A stretch of 64,000 nucleotides of DNA from Buchnera aphidicola (Rhopalosiphum padi) (GCF_005080845.1 NZ_CP034858.1:124001-188000), one strand, 5' to 3'; counted from the stretch's first letter, positions 7,351 to 19,128 are shown. Notes: a model not told the origin generated them from the letters alone. Numbers and translations: made by a program.

Positions 7351-9279
7351 ATGCCTGTGATAAGATTTTGTGATGGGAGTCAGCAGGTATACAAACATTC
7401 TGTCTCGTTGAGAGAAATCATAGAAAATAAAAAACCTAATATAATTAAATCTCTTATTGCTATTTCTGTTAATAATAATTTTTCGAATTTAAATACTTTA
7501 ATAACAGAAGATTCTTCTATATCGTTTATTAGTAAAAAAGATTGTGAAGCATTAAACATCATTCGATATTCTTGTATACAGCTTTTAAACTATGCGGTAA
7601 AAAAAACATGGCCATTATGTAAAATTGGACAAAGTAATATCACAAAAAATGGTTTTTACTGTGATATAGACTTTGAAAATAGTCTTATAGAAAAAGATCT
7701 TTTTGTATTAGAAAATAATATGAAAAATCTTATCAAACGAGAATATCTTATATCTAATCAAAATGTTTCTTTTGATCAAGCATATAAAATATTCAAAAAA
7801 AAATTAGAAATATATAAAATTTGTTTAATAAAAAAATATATAAATAAAAATAATCAAATATCATTATATTATCATGAAAATTATGTTGATATTGATATAG
7901 GAATGCAAGTTTTTAATATAAAATTTTGCAAATATTTTAAATTACAAAAAATTGGAGGTGTTTATTGGAAAGGTAATCATAAAAACAAAATGTTACAACG
8001 TATTTATGGTACTGCTTGGTCAACTAAAGAAGAATTAGATAAACATTTAAACTATATTGATGAATTGCAAAAAAGAGATCATAGAAAAATTGGAAAATTT
8101 TTAGATTTATATCATATGCAAGAAGAATCTCCAGGTATGATTTTTTGGCATAATAATGGTTGGATTGTTTTTAATGAACTAGAAATATTTGTTCGCGAAA
8201 AACTAAAAGAATACAAATACAAAGAAGTTAAAACACCTTTATTAATAGATAAGTCAATATGGGAAAAAAGTGGTCATTGGGACAATTATAAAGATGCTAT
8301 TTTTACTACTTTATCAGAACATCGAGAATATTGTATTAAACCAATGAATTGTCCGGGACATGTTCAAATTTTTAACTATGGATTAAAATCTTATCGAGAT
8401 TTACCTATTCGTATGGCTGAGTTTGGAAGTTGTCATCGTAATGAGCCATCAGGATCTTTGCATGGTCTTATGAGAATTCGTAATTTTACTCAAGATGATG
8501 CACATATATTTTGTACTCAAGAGCAAATAAGATGTGAAATAAATCATTGTATTAAAATGATATATGATTTATATAGTACATTTAATTTTAAAAAAATATT
8601 AGTAAAATTTTCCACTCGACCAAAAAAACGTATTGGAGATGAATCTGTTTGGGATAAAGCAGAGAAAGATTTATCTGATGTGTTGATAGAAAATAATTTA
8701 AATTTTGAATATCAACAAGGAGAAGGTGCTTTTTATGGTCCTAAAATTGAATTTGTTTTACAGGATTCTTTAGATCGTAATTGGCAATGCGGAACTATTC
8801 AACTTGATTTTTATTTGCCAATTCGTTTAAATTCGTTTTATATTGATGAGTACAATAATCGAAAAATTCCTATAATAATTCATCGAGCTATATTAGGTTC
8901 AATAGAACGTTTTATTGGAATATTAATTGAAGAGTCTTCAGGAAAATTGCCAACATGGTTATCTCCAATACAAGTAGTAGTACTTAGCATTACTGATAAA
9001 CACATTAATTACGTTAAAAAAATAGTTCAATATTTTTCTAATATTAAAATTCGAGTTGAATCAGATTTAAGAAATGAAAAAATAGGTTTTAAAATTCGTG
9101 AACATACTTTACGTAGAATTCCATATATATTAATTTGTGGAGAAAAAGAAATTAAATCTAACAAAATTTCAGTTAGAACTAGAAATGGTTATAATTTTGG
9201 AATCATTGAAATTGATTTTTTTATTAAAAAGTTACAAAAAGAAATTTTTACTCGTAGCTTTTATCAAATGGAGGAATAA
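7351..9279 (+). CDS. thrS: Threonyl-tRNA synthetase with degenerate editing site
   Basis: This class II enzyme charges tRNA-Thr. It has 642 residues, as in E. coli. The order is TGS domain (1-61), N2 editing domain (about 62-224), catalytic core and C-terminal anticodon-binding domain (about 535-642). The zinc ligands of the aminoacylation site are present in MNCPGH, SLHGL and IHRAI. The N2 editing site, which clears mischarged Ser-tRNA-Thr, is not: His73 and His77 of E. coli are Tyr73 and Gln77 here, and Cys182 and His186 are Asp182 and Gln186. Charging should work and serine proofreading probably does not. It starts the thrS-infC-rpmI-rplT-pheST-ihfA cluster, with infC only 3 bases downstream. 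Confidence 0.97.
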   Translation: MPVIRFCDGSQQVYKHSVSLREIIENKKPNIIKSLIAISVNNNFSNLNTLITEDSSISFISKKDCEALNIIRYSCIQLLNYAVKKTWPLCKIGQSNITKNGFYCDIDFENSLIEKDLFVLENNMKNLIKREYLISNQNVSFDQAYKIFKKKLEIYKICLIKKYINKNNQISLYYHENYVDIDIGMQVFNIKFCKYFKLQKIGGVYWKGNHKNKMLQRIYGTAWSTKEELDKHLNYIDELQKRDHRKIGKFLDLYHMQEESPGMIFWHNNGWIVFNELEIFVREKLKEYKYKEVKTPLLIDKSIWEKSGHWDNYKDAIFTTLSEHREYCIKPMNCPGHVQIFNYGLKSYRDLPIRMAEFGSCHRNEPSGSLHGLMRIRNFTQDDAHIFCTQEQIRCEINHCIKMIYDLYSTFNFKKILVKFSTRPKKRIGDESVWDKAEKDLSDVLIENNLNFEYQQGEGAFYGPKIEFVLQDSLDRNWQCGTIQLDFYLPIRLNSFYIDEYNNRKIPIIIHRAILGSIERFIGILIEESSGKLPTWLSPIQVVVLSITDKHINYVKKIVQYFSNIKIRVESDLRNEKIGFKIREHTLRRIPYILICGEKEIKSNKISVRTRNGYNFGIIEIDFFIKKLQKEIFTRSFYQMEE

Positions 9280-9282
9280 AGT

Positions 9283-9822
9283 ATTAAAGTCGGAAAAAGA
9301 ATTCAATTAACGCGGCCGAATCGTATTAACAATGAAATCCGTGCTATTAAAGTTCGTCTTACTGGTGTTGAAGGCGATCAAATTGGGATAGTTAATTTAC
9401 GTGATGCTCTAGAAAAAGCTGAAGAGTTAGGATTAGATTTAGTAGAAATTAGTCCGAATGCAGAACCTCCAGTTTGTCGTATTATGGATTATGGAAAATT
9501 TCTTTATGAAAAAAGCAAATCTTCTAAAGAACAGAAAAAAAAACAAAAAGTAATTCAAGTAAAAGAAGTCAAATTTCGTCCTAGTACAGATGAAGGAGAT
9601 TATCAAGTTAAATTACGTAATTTAATTCGTTTTTTAGAAGATGGTGACAAAGTTAAAATTACATTGCGATTTAGAGGACGTGAAATGGCACATCAAAAAA
9701 TAGGTATTGATATGCTGAATAGAGTAAAAAATGATTTAATGGAATTAGCAATTATTGAATCATTTCCATCTAAAGTTGAAGGTCGTCAAATGATTATGGT
9801 TTTAGCACCCAAGAAAAAATAA
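9283..9822 (+). CDS. infC: Translation initiation factor IF-3 (AUU start)
   Basis: IF-3 keeps 30S subunits free and checks the start codon and initiator tRNA. An ATG-only reading would begin at 9484 and lose the N-terminal domain. The true start is ATT at 9283: from there the protein (179 residues; E. coli 180) matches the family N-terminus IKVGKRIQ and [14 protein letters not shown] is also the E. coli infC start and is the basis of IF-3 autorepression, so that control is probably kept. The Shine-Dalgarno GGAGG lies inside the last codons of thrS, 3 bases upstream of the gene boundary. The C-terminal domain ends MVLAPKKK. Confidence 0.95.
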   Translation: MKVGKRIQLTRPNRINNEIRAIKVRLTGVEGDQIGIVNLRDALEKAEELGLDLVEISPNAEPPVCRIMDYGKFLYEKSKSSKEQKKKQKVIQVKEVKFRPSTDEGDYQVKLRNLIRFLEDGDKVKITLRFRGREMAHQKIGIDMLNRVKNDLMELAIIESFPSKVEGRQMIMVLAPKKK

Positions 9823-9896
9823 TAATTTTTGACTAAACATGTTTAGAAATAAATATATAGTTTATTTTTTTTTTTATAATTTAAATGAAATATTTT

Positions 9897-10094
9897 ATGC
9901 CAAAAATTAAAACCTTAAAAAGTGCAGCAAAACGTTTTAAGAAAACTGCATCTGGTAAATTTAAACGTAAACAAGCAAATTTACGTCATATTTTAACAAA
10001 GAAAACAACAACTAAAAAACGCCATCTTCGTCCTAAGATTTTAGTTTCAAAAGGAGATACAAATAAAGTTAAATCTTTTTTACCATATATTTAA
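9897..10094 (+). CDS. rpmI: Ribosomal protein L35
   Basis: This small basic 50S subunit protein has 65 residues, the same as E. coli. I chose ATG 9897, giving the invariant start [14 protein letters not shown], over the in-frame ATG at 9885. The gap from infC (74 bases) holds a 14-base palindrome, CTAAACATGTTTAG (9833-9846). In E. coli the L20 translational operator lies in this neighbourhood, but I cannot show that this palindrome is part of one. Confidence 0.95.
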   Translation: MPKIKTLKSAAKRFKKTASGKFKRKQANLRHILTKKTTTKKRHLRPKILVSKGDTNKVKSFLPYI

Positions 10095-10135
10095 AATAAT
10101 TTTTAATAAAATTTTATAAATAGGAAAGTATATAA

Positions 10136-10492
10136 ATGGCTCGTGTAAAACGTGGCGTTACTGCTCATGCTCGCCATAAAAAAGTTTTAAAACAAGCAAA
10201 AGGTTATTATGGAGCTCGTTCTCGTATTTACAGAGTTGCATGTCAAGCAGTAATCAAAGCGGGACAATATGCTTATCGTGATAGACGTCAACGAAAAAGA
10301 CAATTTCGTCAATTATGGATTACACGGATTAATGCTGCTGTTCGTCAAAGTCAAATGTCTTATAGTAATTTTATGTACGGATTAAAGAAAGCTTCCATTA
10401 ATATTGATCGAAAAATATTGTCTGATATTGCAATGTTTGACGGATTGTCATTTAATATATTAATTAAAAAAGCAAAAGAAGCTTTGTTGTAA
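10136..10492 (+). CDS. rplT: Ribosomal protein L20
   Basis: This is a 50S assembly protein that binds 23S rRNA and, in E. coli, represses rpmI-rplT translation. It has 118 residues as usual, with the family start [19 protein letters not shown] and very high conservation. It lies 41 bases after rpmI and 145 bases before pheS; that gap carries a terminator-like hairpin. Confidence 0.98.
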   Translation: MARVKRGVTAHARHKKVLKQAKGYYGARSRIYRVACQAVIKAGQYAYRDRRQRKRQFRQLWITRINAAVRQSQMSYSNFMYGLKKASINIDRKILSDIAMFDGLSFNILIKKAKEALL

Positions 10493-10562
10493 AAGTGCGT
10501 TATTTTTTCGATGAATAAAACGAGGAAATTCACTCCCCTATATTTTAAATATAAAACATACT

Positions 10563-10586
10563 AAGCTTCCTTTATGGAAGCTTTTT
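10563..10586 (+). terminator. Hairpin at the pheST attenuator position
   Basis: An 8-base perfect stem, AAGCTTCC / GGAAGCTT, with the loop TTTAT, runs directly into TTTT. It sits between rplT and pheS, where E. coli has the pheM leader and attenuator. Upstream, GTG 10495 opens a 7-codon frame with two adjacent Phe codons, but no convincing ribosome-binding site precedes it. The element may be a plain terminator or an attenuator relic. Confidence 0.75.
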
Positions 10587-10637
10587 CATATTTCAACTGT
10601 ATGATTTTAAACTAAAGATCTTTAAAAGGTATACAAT

Positions 10638-11627
10638 ATGTTGACGTTACAAAAATTATTTGAAAACGTGAAAAGCAAAATTAAAAATTCGTATAAAATA
10701 GATGAAATAGATAATATACGAATTAAATATTTGGGAAAAAAAGGAATTTTTTCTAATTGTATAAAAAATTTAAAAAATTCTTCTTTTGAAGAAAAAAAAA
10801 AATTCTTCATTGTTTTTAATGAAATTAAAAAAAAAATAATAAATCAAATTAATAAAAAAAAAATAGAATTAAATAAAATTATTTTAGATCAACGTATTGA
10901 AAAAGAAAAAATAGATGTTTCTTTACCTGGTCGTTGTAGAGAAAATGGTATTATTCATCCTATTAATCATAGTATTAATTATATAAAAAATTTTTTTTCT
11001 CAACTAGGATTTGAATCTATTAATGGATTTGAAATAGAAGACGAATATCATAATTTTGATGCATTAAATATACCTAAAGATCATCCTGCACGTAATAACA
11101 ATGATACATTTTGGTTTGATGAACATCGTTTATTAAGAACACAAACTTCCAGTATGCAAATTAGGATTATGAAAAAAGAAAAGCCTCCTATTAGGTTTAT
11201 TTTTCCTGGAAAAGTATATCGTAACGATTATGATTCCACACATACACCTATGTTTCATCAAGTTGAAGGCTTAATAGTTGAAAAAAATATTAATTTTTCT
11301 AATTTAAAATGGATTATATATAATTTTTTACACGATTTTTTTGACAAAAATATTTCTATTAGATTTCGTCCATCTTATTTTCCATTTACCACACCTTCTG
11401 CAGAAGTTGATATTATTACAAATGTTGGACAATCATTAGAAGTATTAGGATGTGGTATGGTTCATCCATCAGTTTTAAAAAATGTGAATATTGATTCTAA
11501 TTTTTATTCAGCTTGCGCATTTGGAATCGGTATAGAAAGAATTACTATGTTACGTTATGGAATTTCTGATCTTCGTTCTTTTTTTGAAAACGATATAAGG
11601 TTTATAAAACAATTCAAACATATTTAG
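10638..11627 (+). CDS. pheS: Phenylalanyl-tRNA synthetase alpha subunit
   Basis: This is the catalytic alpha subunit of the alpha2-beta2 PheRS (329 residues; E. coli 327). A lysine-rich N-terminal coiled coil (about 1-95) precedes the class II core. Motif 2 lies near GKVYRNDYD...HQVEG, and motif 3 is GIGIER (296-301). Ala294, the residue that sets amino-acid pocket size in E. coli, is retained. pheT follows 9 bases later. Confidence 0.97.
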   Translation: MLTLQKLFENVKSKIKNSYKIDEIDNIRIKYLGKKGIFSNCIKNLKNSSFEEKKKFFIVFNEIKKKIINQINKKKIELNKIILDQRIEKEKIDVSLPGRCRENGIIHPINHSINYIKNFFSQLGFESINGFEIEDEYHNFDALNIPKDHPARNNNDTFWFDEHRLLRTQTSSMQIRIMKKEKPPIRFIFPGKVYRNDYDSTHTPMFHQVEGLIVEKNINFSNLKWIIYNFLHDFFDKNISIRFRPSYFPFTTPSAEVDIITNVGQSLEVLGCGMVHPSVLKNVNIDSNFYSACAFGIGIERITMLRYGISDLRSFFENDIRFIKQFKHI

Positions 11628-11636
11628 TGAGATAAA

Positions 11637-14033
11637 ATGAAATTTAATGAAAACTGGTTACGTGAATGGATAAACCCAAACATCAACAGTATTACTTTGA
11701 GAAATCAAATTATTGAATCTGGTATAGAAATAGAATCAATTAATGAATTTAATCCTATATTTGATGGTTTTTTATCTGGTAAGATAGTTGAATGTATTAA
11801 TCATCATAAGATAAATAATTTAAAAATACTAAAAGTAGATATAGGTAATAAAAAATTATTAAATATTCTATGTGGGGCTTCGAATTGTCGTAATAATATT
11901 AAAGTTGTAGTTGCTACTATTGGCAGTATTTTACCAAATGGATTGCAAATTAAAATAAAAAAAATACAAGAAAAATTATCTGAAGGTATGTTGTGTTCTT
12001 TTTTTGAATTAGGTTTATTTAATTTTTCTAAAGATATTATTGAACTTCCTCAAGATGTTCCTATAGGAAAAAAAATAAATGATTTATTTTCTTTTAAAAA
12101 AGATACGTTTATCAAAGTAACTGTAACACCTAATCGTCCAGATGGTTTGAATATTTTAGGTATAGCTAGAAACATAGCAGCTATAAATAATTTAAAAATA
12201 GTTCAACTAAAGGAAAGAATTGTTCCTATAACAATTAAAGATCAACTTCCTATTACAATTTGTACTAAAATAAAAAGTATTAATTATTATGGAAGGATTA
12301 TTAAAGATGTTGACTTAAATGTTGATACTCCATTTTGGATGAAAAAAAAATTATTTTTCTGTGATTTATTATCAGAAAACATAATTGAAAATATTATTAA
12401 TTATATTTTAATCGAAATTGGACAACCATTAAATATATTGAATTTAGATAAAATAGATGACGTAATTCAGATTCGTATGGCTGAAAAGAAAGAAGTCTTA
12501 ATTTTAAAAAATAATACTAAAATACTACTAGATAAAGATATTTTAGTATTTTCAGATAAAACAAAAATACTATTTATTCCTGGTAATACAAATTCTTATG
12601 GTTTAGAAGCAAATAAAAATACTAAAAATATATTTTTAAGTTCATATTTAGTTGATAAAAATTCAATATTAAATATTATAAAAAAAATAGGTTTTAATAA
12701 TGTTTTAGATTATTACAATCATGGTGTTGATTCATCACTTCAAAAATATGCTGTAGAATATGCAACATATTTAATTATTAAAATCTGTGGTGGTAAAACA
12801 GGTCCTATTACTACAAAAAATATTAATTTTAATTCTTTTTCTGTCTCGAATAGAATAAAGTTATATCATCAAAACTTTAATAAATATATAGGTTTTTTCG
12901 TTGATTCTTGTATTATTTCAAATATTTTGTTACGTCTTGAATATAAAGTAGATTTTCAAAAAAAATATTGGTATGTATTTCCACCTAGTTGGCGATTTGA
13001 TATTTTAATTGAAGAAGATGTAATAGGTGATATACTTCGTATATATAATTATAATAATATTCCCTTAACTCCATTAAAAGAAGGTTTTAAATTCAATAAT
13101 AAAAATAGAGATGTAAAAGATTCTTTATTAAATGAAGCAATTACGTTGCTTATTAACAGAGGATATTATGAAGTAATAACTTATTCATTTATTAATCCTT
13201 CTCTTCAAGAAGATATTATTCCCAATAAAAATCAAATATTAATTTCTAATCCTATTTCTAAAGATTTTTCGTCTATGCGTTTATCATTATGGCCTGGTCT
13301 TTTAAAGACTGTTTCTTACAATAAAAATCGTCAACAAGAAAGTATGCGTTTTTTCGAAAGAGGTCTGTGTTTTTCAATTGATAAGTCACAAATTCTTGGA
13401 ATAAAGCAAGAGCTTTTTTTAGGAGGTATAATAAGTGGTTTTTATAGTAAAGAAAACTGGTTTTCTATCAGAAGAAAAGTAGATTTTTATGATTTAAAAG
13501 GTGATTTAGAGTCTTTATTAGAAGTTATATGTGGATTAAACAAATTTGAAATTAGACATGAAAAAATATTGGGATTACACCCAGAACAAAGTGCAAAAAT
13601 TTATTTTGATAATAAATCTATTGGTAGTTTTGGCAAAATTCATCCAAAAATAGAAAAAAAATTAAATTTAAATAGTTCTACATTTCTTTTTGAATTATCA
13701 TTCACTTATGTTTCAAAATTGAAATGTTCTAATATAGAAGAAATTTCTAAATATCCTACAAGTCGTCGCGATATAGCTATATTAGTTTCAAATGAGATTT
13801 CTTTTTTAGAAATTATCACAGTATGTAAAGATTTCTTTCTTAATAAACAAGTAGAAATTAATTTATTTGATGTATATTCCTGTAAAGAATTTGATAATAG
13901 AAAAAAAAGTTTAGGAATTAGTTTTGTTTTTCAAAACTGTAAAAAAACTTTAAAAGAAGATGAAATTAACTTAATGCTAGATAATTGTATAAAAATATTA
14001 CAGAAAAAATTTCAAGTGGTTTTAAGGAAATAA
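11637..14033 (+). CDS. pheT: Phenylalanyl-tRNA synthetase beta subunit, editing site degenerate
   Basis: The beta subunit (798 residues; E. coli 795) carries the B1-B8 domains: an N-terminal tRNA-binding module (about 40-150), the B3/B4 editing domain (about 210-400), a B5 DNA-binding-like fold and a C-terminal anticodon-binding domain ending FQVVLRK. The frame is intact, but the B3/B4 editing motifs that hydrolyse Tyr-tRNA-Phe are altered: the GQPMH histidine is Asn266, the glycine-rich MGGIFGG loop reads IPGNTNS (about 314-320), the conserved glutamate of LLECA is Ser335, and HTDASHRYERGVD is reduced to [11 protein letters not shown]. Charging should remain. ihfA follows 4 bases downstream. 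Confidence 0.96.
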   Translation: MKFNENWLREWINPNINSITLRNQIIESGIEIESINEFNPIFDGFLSGKIVECINHHKINNLKILKVDIGNKKLLNILCGASNCRNNIKVVVATIGSILPNGLQIKIKKIQEKLSEGMLCSFFELGLFNFSKDIIELPQDVPIGKKINDLFSFKKDTFIKVTVTPNRPDGLNILGIARNIAAINNLKIVQLKERIVPITIKDQLPITICTKIKSINYYGRIIKDVDLNVDTPFWMKKKLFFCDLLSENIIENIINYILIEIGQPLNILNLDKIDDVIQIRMAEKKEVLILKNNTKILLDKDILVFSDKTKILFIPGNTNSYGLEANKNTKNIFLSSYLVDKNSILNIIKKIGFNNVLDYYNHGVDSSLQKYAVEYATYLIIKICGGKTGPITTKNINFNSFSVSNRIKLYHQNFNKYIGFFVDSCIISNILLRLEYKVDFQKKYWYVFPPSWRFDILIEEDVIGDILRIYNYNNIPLTPLKEGFKFNNKNRDVKDSLLNEAITLLINRGYYEVITYSFINPSLQEDIIPNKNQILISNPISKDFSSMRLSLWPGLLKTVSYNKNRQQESMRFFERGLCFSIDKSQILGIKQELFLGGIISGFYSKENWFSIRRKVDFYDLKGDLESLLEVICGLNKFEIRHEKILGLHPEQSAKIYFDNKSIGSFGKIHPKIEKKLNLNSSTFLFELSFTYVSKLKCSNIEEISKYPTSRRDIAILVSNEISFLEIITVCKDFFLNKQVEINLFDVYSCKEFDNRKKSLGISFVFQNCKKTLKEDEINLMLDNCIKILQKKFQVVLRK

Positions 14034-14037
14034 ACAT

Positions 14038-14343
14038 ATGGTGGTTACAAAAGCTAAAATTTCAGAAAATTTATTTGAAAAATTAAAATTAACTAAGTGT
14101 GATTCTAAAGAATTTGTAGAGTTTTTTTTTGAAGAAGTTAGAAAATCTTTAGAAAAAGGTGAAGATGTAAAATTGTCTGGATTTGGAAACTTTCAATTAA
14201 AAAAAAAGAAAGAACGTCCTGGTAGAAATCCAAGAACAGGAGAAAATATTCTCATTACTGAAAGGCGTGTAGTTACTTTTAAAGCATGTCAAAAACTAAA
14301 AAATAGAGTTGAAAATTGTTTTTTAAAAATTAAATATTATTAA
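14038..14343 (+). CDS. ihfA: Integration host factor alpha subunit
   Basis: This DNA-bending nucleoid protein works as a heterodimer with IhfB. It has 101 residues (E. coli 99). The beta-arm sequence [11 protein letters not shown] (59-69) includes Pro65, which intercalates into [11 protein letters not shown] (45-52) is the family core. It is the last gene of the thrS-ihfA run, 4 bases after pheT as in E. coli. The partner ihfB is not in this window. Confidence 0.95.
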   Translation: MVVTKAKISENLFEKLKLTKCDSKEFVEFFFEEVRKSLEKGEDVKLSGFGNFQLKKKKERPGRNPRTGENILITERRVVTFKACQKLKNRVENCFLKIKYY

Positions 14344-14413
14344 TATTTAATTTTTACTTATTAAAAAACAATATATTACATATATATAAACTATTCCTTT
14401 AAAGAAATAAAAT

Positions 14414-15487
14414 ATGGATCTTAGTAATTTTTCTTTCAAAATACCCCAATCACTTGTAGCTATTTATCCTTGTTTTATTCGTAGTAAATGTCGTTTACTT
14501 ATGATCAATGGTCATACAGGAAAAATAAGTCATAAATTTTTTTTTAATATTTTAAATGAAATTAATTCTGGTGATTTAATTGTTTTTAATGATACTAAAG
14601 TAATTTCTGCTCGTTTGTTTGGTTACAAAAAAAGTGGTGGCAAAGTTGAAGTTTTATTAGAACGAATATTAAATAAAAATAGTATTTTAGCTAGTGTTAA
14701 ATCTTCTAATGAAATTAAAATTAATTCTCATCTATTTTTTGGGAAAAAAAATGAAATTAAATCTTTTGTAACTGGTTATAAAAAGCCTTTTTATAAAATT
14801 GATTTTTATAATAATAAAAGTTCAATTATTGATATATTTAATAATATTGGATGTATACCTTTACCTCCTTATATTAAAAGATTTAATGAAAAAATAGACT
14901 TAAGTCTTTATCAAACTGTATATAAAAAAAATTTAGGTTCTGTTGCTGCACCTACCGCTGGATTACATTTTGATTTACCCTTATTAGAAGCATTAACTAA
15001 AAAAGGAGTTGATATAGATTTTTTAACATTACATATAGGAAGTGGAACATTTCAACCTATTAGAACTTTAAAAATAGAAAAACATATTATGCATTCTGAA
15101 TCAGTTGAAGTTTCATCGAATTTAATTGAAAAAATTAAGTTATGTAAAAAAAAAGGTGGTCGTATAATTGCTGTTGGTACTACTACATTACGTGCATTAG
15201 AAAGTGCGTATCATTCAGATTCCTGGAAAAATAAAAAAAATTATGTTAAAGATACTAATATATTTATATATCCTGGATACAAACATAATGTTGTAGATGC
15301 TTTAATTACAAATTTTCATTTTCCTGAGTCAACATTGATAATGTTAGTATCTTCTTTTTTAGGTTATAAAAATACTATGAATGCTTATTATGAAGCAATT
15401 AAAAATAATTATCGTTTTTTTAGTTATGGAGATGCAATGTATATAACTTATAATACATTAGCTCCATATGAAAAAATATTAATTTAA
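14414..15487 (+). CDS. queA: S-adenosylmethionine:tRNA ribosyltransferase-isomerase
   Basis: QueA adds the epoxycyclopentanediol ring to preQ1-modified tRNA, making epoxyqueuosine at the wobble base of GUN anticodons. It has 357 residues (E. coli 356), with family stretches [22 protein letters not shown] and [13 protein letters not shown]. It is paired with tgt, the preceding step in the pathway, 60 bases downstream. The gap between them contains a weak AT-only hairpin (ATACTTT / AAAGTAT, 15499-15518). Confidence 0.97.
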   Translation: MDLSNFSFKIPQSLVAIYPCFIRSKCRLLMINGHTGKISHKFFFNILNEINSGDLIVFNDTKVISARLFGYKKSGGKVEVLLERILNKNSILASVKSSNEIKINSHLFFGKKNEIKSFVTGYKKPFYKIDFYNNKSSIIDIFNNIGCIPLPPYIKRFNEKIDLSLYQTVYKKNLGSVAAPTAGLHFDLPLLEALTKKGVDIDFLTLHIGSGTFQPIRTLKIEKHIMHSESVEVSSNLIEKIKLCKKKGGRIIAVGTTTLRALESAYHSDSWKNKKNYVKDTNIFIYPGYKHNVVDALITNFHFPESTLIMLVSSFLGYKNTMNAYYEAIKNNYRFFSYGDAMYITYNTLAPYEKILI

Positions 15488-16654
<1,167 letters not shown>

Positions 16655-16692
16655 ACTTATTTTTTTTAAATATATCAGGAAAATTATTTATA

Positions 16693-17025
16693 ATGAGTTT
16701 TTTTATTGAAGATGCTAATGCAGCAGTAAATCAATCACTAGAAGGAAATTCTTATTCCTTGGTCTTTATGTTAGTAGCATTTATATTAATATTTTATTTT
16801 ATGCTATTTCGTCCTCAACAAAAAAAAGATAAAGAACATAAAAACCTCATGAATTCTATTTCTCCAGGAGATGAAGTAATGACAACTAGTGGTTTTTTAG
16901 GACGAGTTAAAAAAGTCACAAAAAATGGATATGTTTTACTCCAATTAAATAATACAACAGAAATATTTATAAAAAAAGATTTTATAGTTTCGTCTCTTCC
17001 TAAAGGTACTTTAGAATCTTTATAA
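16693..17025 (+). CDS. yajC: Sec translocon accessory protein YajC
   Basis: This small single-pass inner-membrane protein associates with SecDF-YidC. It has 110 residues, as in E. coli, with one membrane segment (about 23-42), then FRPQQKKDKEHKNLMNSISPGDEV and a small beta-rich tail. In E. coli secD and secF follow; here the next gene is the convergent glyS, so yajC has lost its usual partners at this site. Confidence 0.95.
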   Translation: MSFFIEDANAAVNQSLEGNSYSLVFMLVAFILIFYFMLFRPQQKKDKEHKNLMNSISPGDEVMTTSGFLGRVKKVTKNGYVLLQLNNTTEIFIKKDFIVSSLPKGTLESL

Positions 17026-17052
17026 ACAATTTTTAATTAAAATTTTTTATTT

Positions 17053-19128
17053 TTAATATAAATAAGAGAAATTTGCTATTTTTAAAAAAATTTTCTGTAT
17101 TTTTATTAAAAATAATAATCTATTTTTTTTCATTTCAATATTTGAGTGATTTATTTGTACTTTATCAAAAAAATTATCTATAGGTTTTTCAAGTTTTTTA
17201 ATTTCTAGTAGAATTTCTTCATATTTTTTTTCTATAAATAATTTTTTTGTTTTATTATTAAAATTTTTTATTTTTTCTAATAAATTTTTTTCTTCTATTT
17301 GTTTTATCAATTCAATATTCATTTTATTAGAAATTATTTGATTGTTTTTCTTTAAAATATTATCTATTCTTTTAGAAGTTAAGATAATTGATTTTATATT
17401 TTCAAGATTAGAAATTGCATTAATTCTTTTGTCAATATCTAAAGGTTCTGTTAATTTACAAGATAATACTGCTTTAATAAATTTAATATTATACCCTTGT
17501 TTTTCATAAAAAAAAGATAATCGTGATGTAAAGAATGTTATAATTTTTTTAGATATAATTGAATTATCTATTTTTTTAAGATTATAACTTTCAAGACTGA
17601 TTTGAATTAATTTTTTTAAATCTATAGGTATTTTTTTTACTATAATAATACGCAGTATACCTAAAGCAGCACGTCTTAATCCAAATGGATCTTTTTCTGG
17701 ATCGGGGATTTCTCCAATAGAAAACATACCTGATAAAGTATCAATTTTATCAGAAATAGATAATAAGCAACCTATAGGAGTAGAAGGCAATTTATCACCT
17801 GAAAAAGATGGTAGGTATTGTTCTTTAATAGCTATAGCAACTTCTTTGTTTTCTTTATTTTCTAAAGCATAATACATTCCTATTATACCTTGTAACTCTG
17901 GAAATTCACCTACCATTTGAGTTATAAGATCACATTTTGATAAAATAGCTGATCTAATTAAATCATTTTTATTAATTTTATCGTTACTAGAAGACATCCA
18001 TTCTATAAGAAATTTTAAGCGTAATGTTTTTTCATATAATGTACCTAAATTGTTATAAAAAGAAACTTTTTTTAGATATGGGAGATAATTCTCTAATTTT
18101 ATTTTCCTGTCTTTTTTTAAAAAAAACATAGTATCTGATAAACGTGCATGCATAACTTTTTCGTTTCCTAAAACAACTTCTTTATTTTTTTTCGAATTGA
18201 TATTAGAAATAAAAATAAAATATGGTAAAATTTTTTTTTCTAAACTACTGCTATATATTGCAAAACATTTTTGTTGTTTTTCTATAGTATGAATAAGTAT
18301 TTTTTCAGGTATATAATCAATATAATAGTTTTGAAAAGTTGCTAAAAGTGCTTTAGGTGATTCTACTAAAGAGGTAATTTCTTCAAGTAGAAAAAGATTT
18401 GTTTTTATAATTCCATTAACTTTTTTTGCTATTTTTTTTACTTCATTTTTTATTTTTTCTTTACGAGTCTCATAATTAGCTATTATTTTATTTTTTTTAA
18501 AAAGAATTGATGGGTATTCAATTGCATCTTTGATATATATTTTTTCTTCTTTACAAGAAATGTGGTGATAAAGTAAATTACTAGAATGAAGATTAAATAC
18601 TATACTTTTAATAACTTTATCGTCTAATAACATTACAATATTACGAATAGGACGAATAAATCTAAGATTATTAGTTTCCCACCTCATAGTGTTTTTTATA
18701 TTAATTTTTTTAAGTATTTTTTCTATTATTTTAGGAATTAATAATTCAATTTTTTCCTGTTTTTCTTGTATGCGATGTATAATCCATTCACCTTTTTCAG
18801 TTTTTAATCGCTGAGCTTGATTTAAATTAATTTTACAATTTTTTGCCCAATAATAAGCTGCTTGTGTTGGATTGCCATTTTTATCAAAAGCATTTTTTAT
18901 TGCTGGACCTTTTTTTATTTTTTCATTTATTTTTTCTGAAGTATCGAGTTCTATAATTTGTAAAGCCAATCTTCTTGGAGTAGAAAAATAATTGATTTTT
19001 TTATATAAAATATTATTAGAATTTAATTCATCTATAAAGTTTTTATAAAAAATTAAAATTATATCCTTAAGGATTTTAGAAGGTAGTTCTTCAGTTCCTA
19101 TTTCTATTAAAAATGTTTTTTTTATCAT
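17053..19128 (-). CDS. glyS: Glycyl-tRNA synthetase beta subunit
   Basis: This is the tRNA-binding beta subunit of the bacterial alpha2-beta2 GlyRS (691 residues; E. coli 689). The N-terminus FLIEIGTEELPSK and the block PLGCLLSISDKIDTL...DPFGLRRAALGILRI are diagnostic of the family. The HD-like middle region and C-terminal anticodon-binding domain are present but lysine-rich. It lies 32 bases downstream of glyQ and is convergent with yajC (27-base gap containing an AT-only palindrome). Confidence 0.96.
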   Translation of the reverse strand: MIKKTFLIEIGTEELPSKILKDIILIFYKNFIDELNSNNILYKKINYFSTPRRLALQIIELDTSEKINEKIKKGPAIKNAFDKNGNPTQAAYYWAKNCKINLNQAQRLKTEKGEWIIHRIQEKQEKIELLIPKIIEKILKKINIKNTMRWETNNLRFIRPIRNIVMLLDDKVIKSIVFNLHSSNLLYHHISCKEEKIYIKDAIEYPSILFKKNKIIANYETRKEKIKNEVKKIAKKVNGIIKTNLFLLEEITSLVESPKALLATFQNYYIDYIPEKILIHTIEKQQKCFAIYSSSLEKKILPYFIFISNINSKKNKEVVLGNEKVMHARLSDTMFFLKKDRKIKLENYLPYLKKVSFYNNLGTLYEKTLRLKFLIEWMSSSNDKINKNDLIRSAILSKCDLITQMVGEFPELQGIIGMYYALENKENKEVAIAIKEQYLPSFSGDKLPSTPIGCLLSISDKIDTLSGMFSIGEIPDPEKDPFGLRRAALGILRIIIVKKIPIDLKKLIQISLESYNLKKIDNSIISKKIITFFTSRLSFFYEKQGYNIKFIKAVLSCKLTEPLDIDKRINAISNLENIKSIILTSKRIDNILKKNNQIISNKMNIELIKQIEEKNLLEKIKNFNNKTKKLFIEKKYEEILLEIKKLEKPIDNFFDKVQINHSNIEMKKNRLLFLIKIQKIFLKIANFSYLY

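Noticed and set aside
9833-9846. Perfect palindrome CTAAACATGTTTAG as the L20 operator
   Set aside because: It is in the right neighbourhood, but I cannot match it to the known operator structure, and it could be chance or a weak hairpin.
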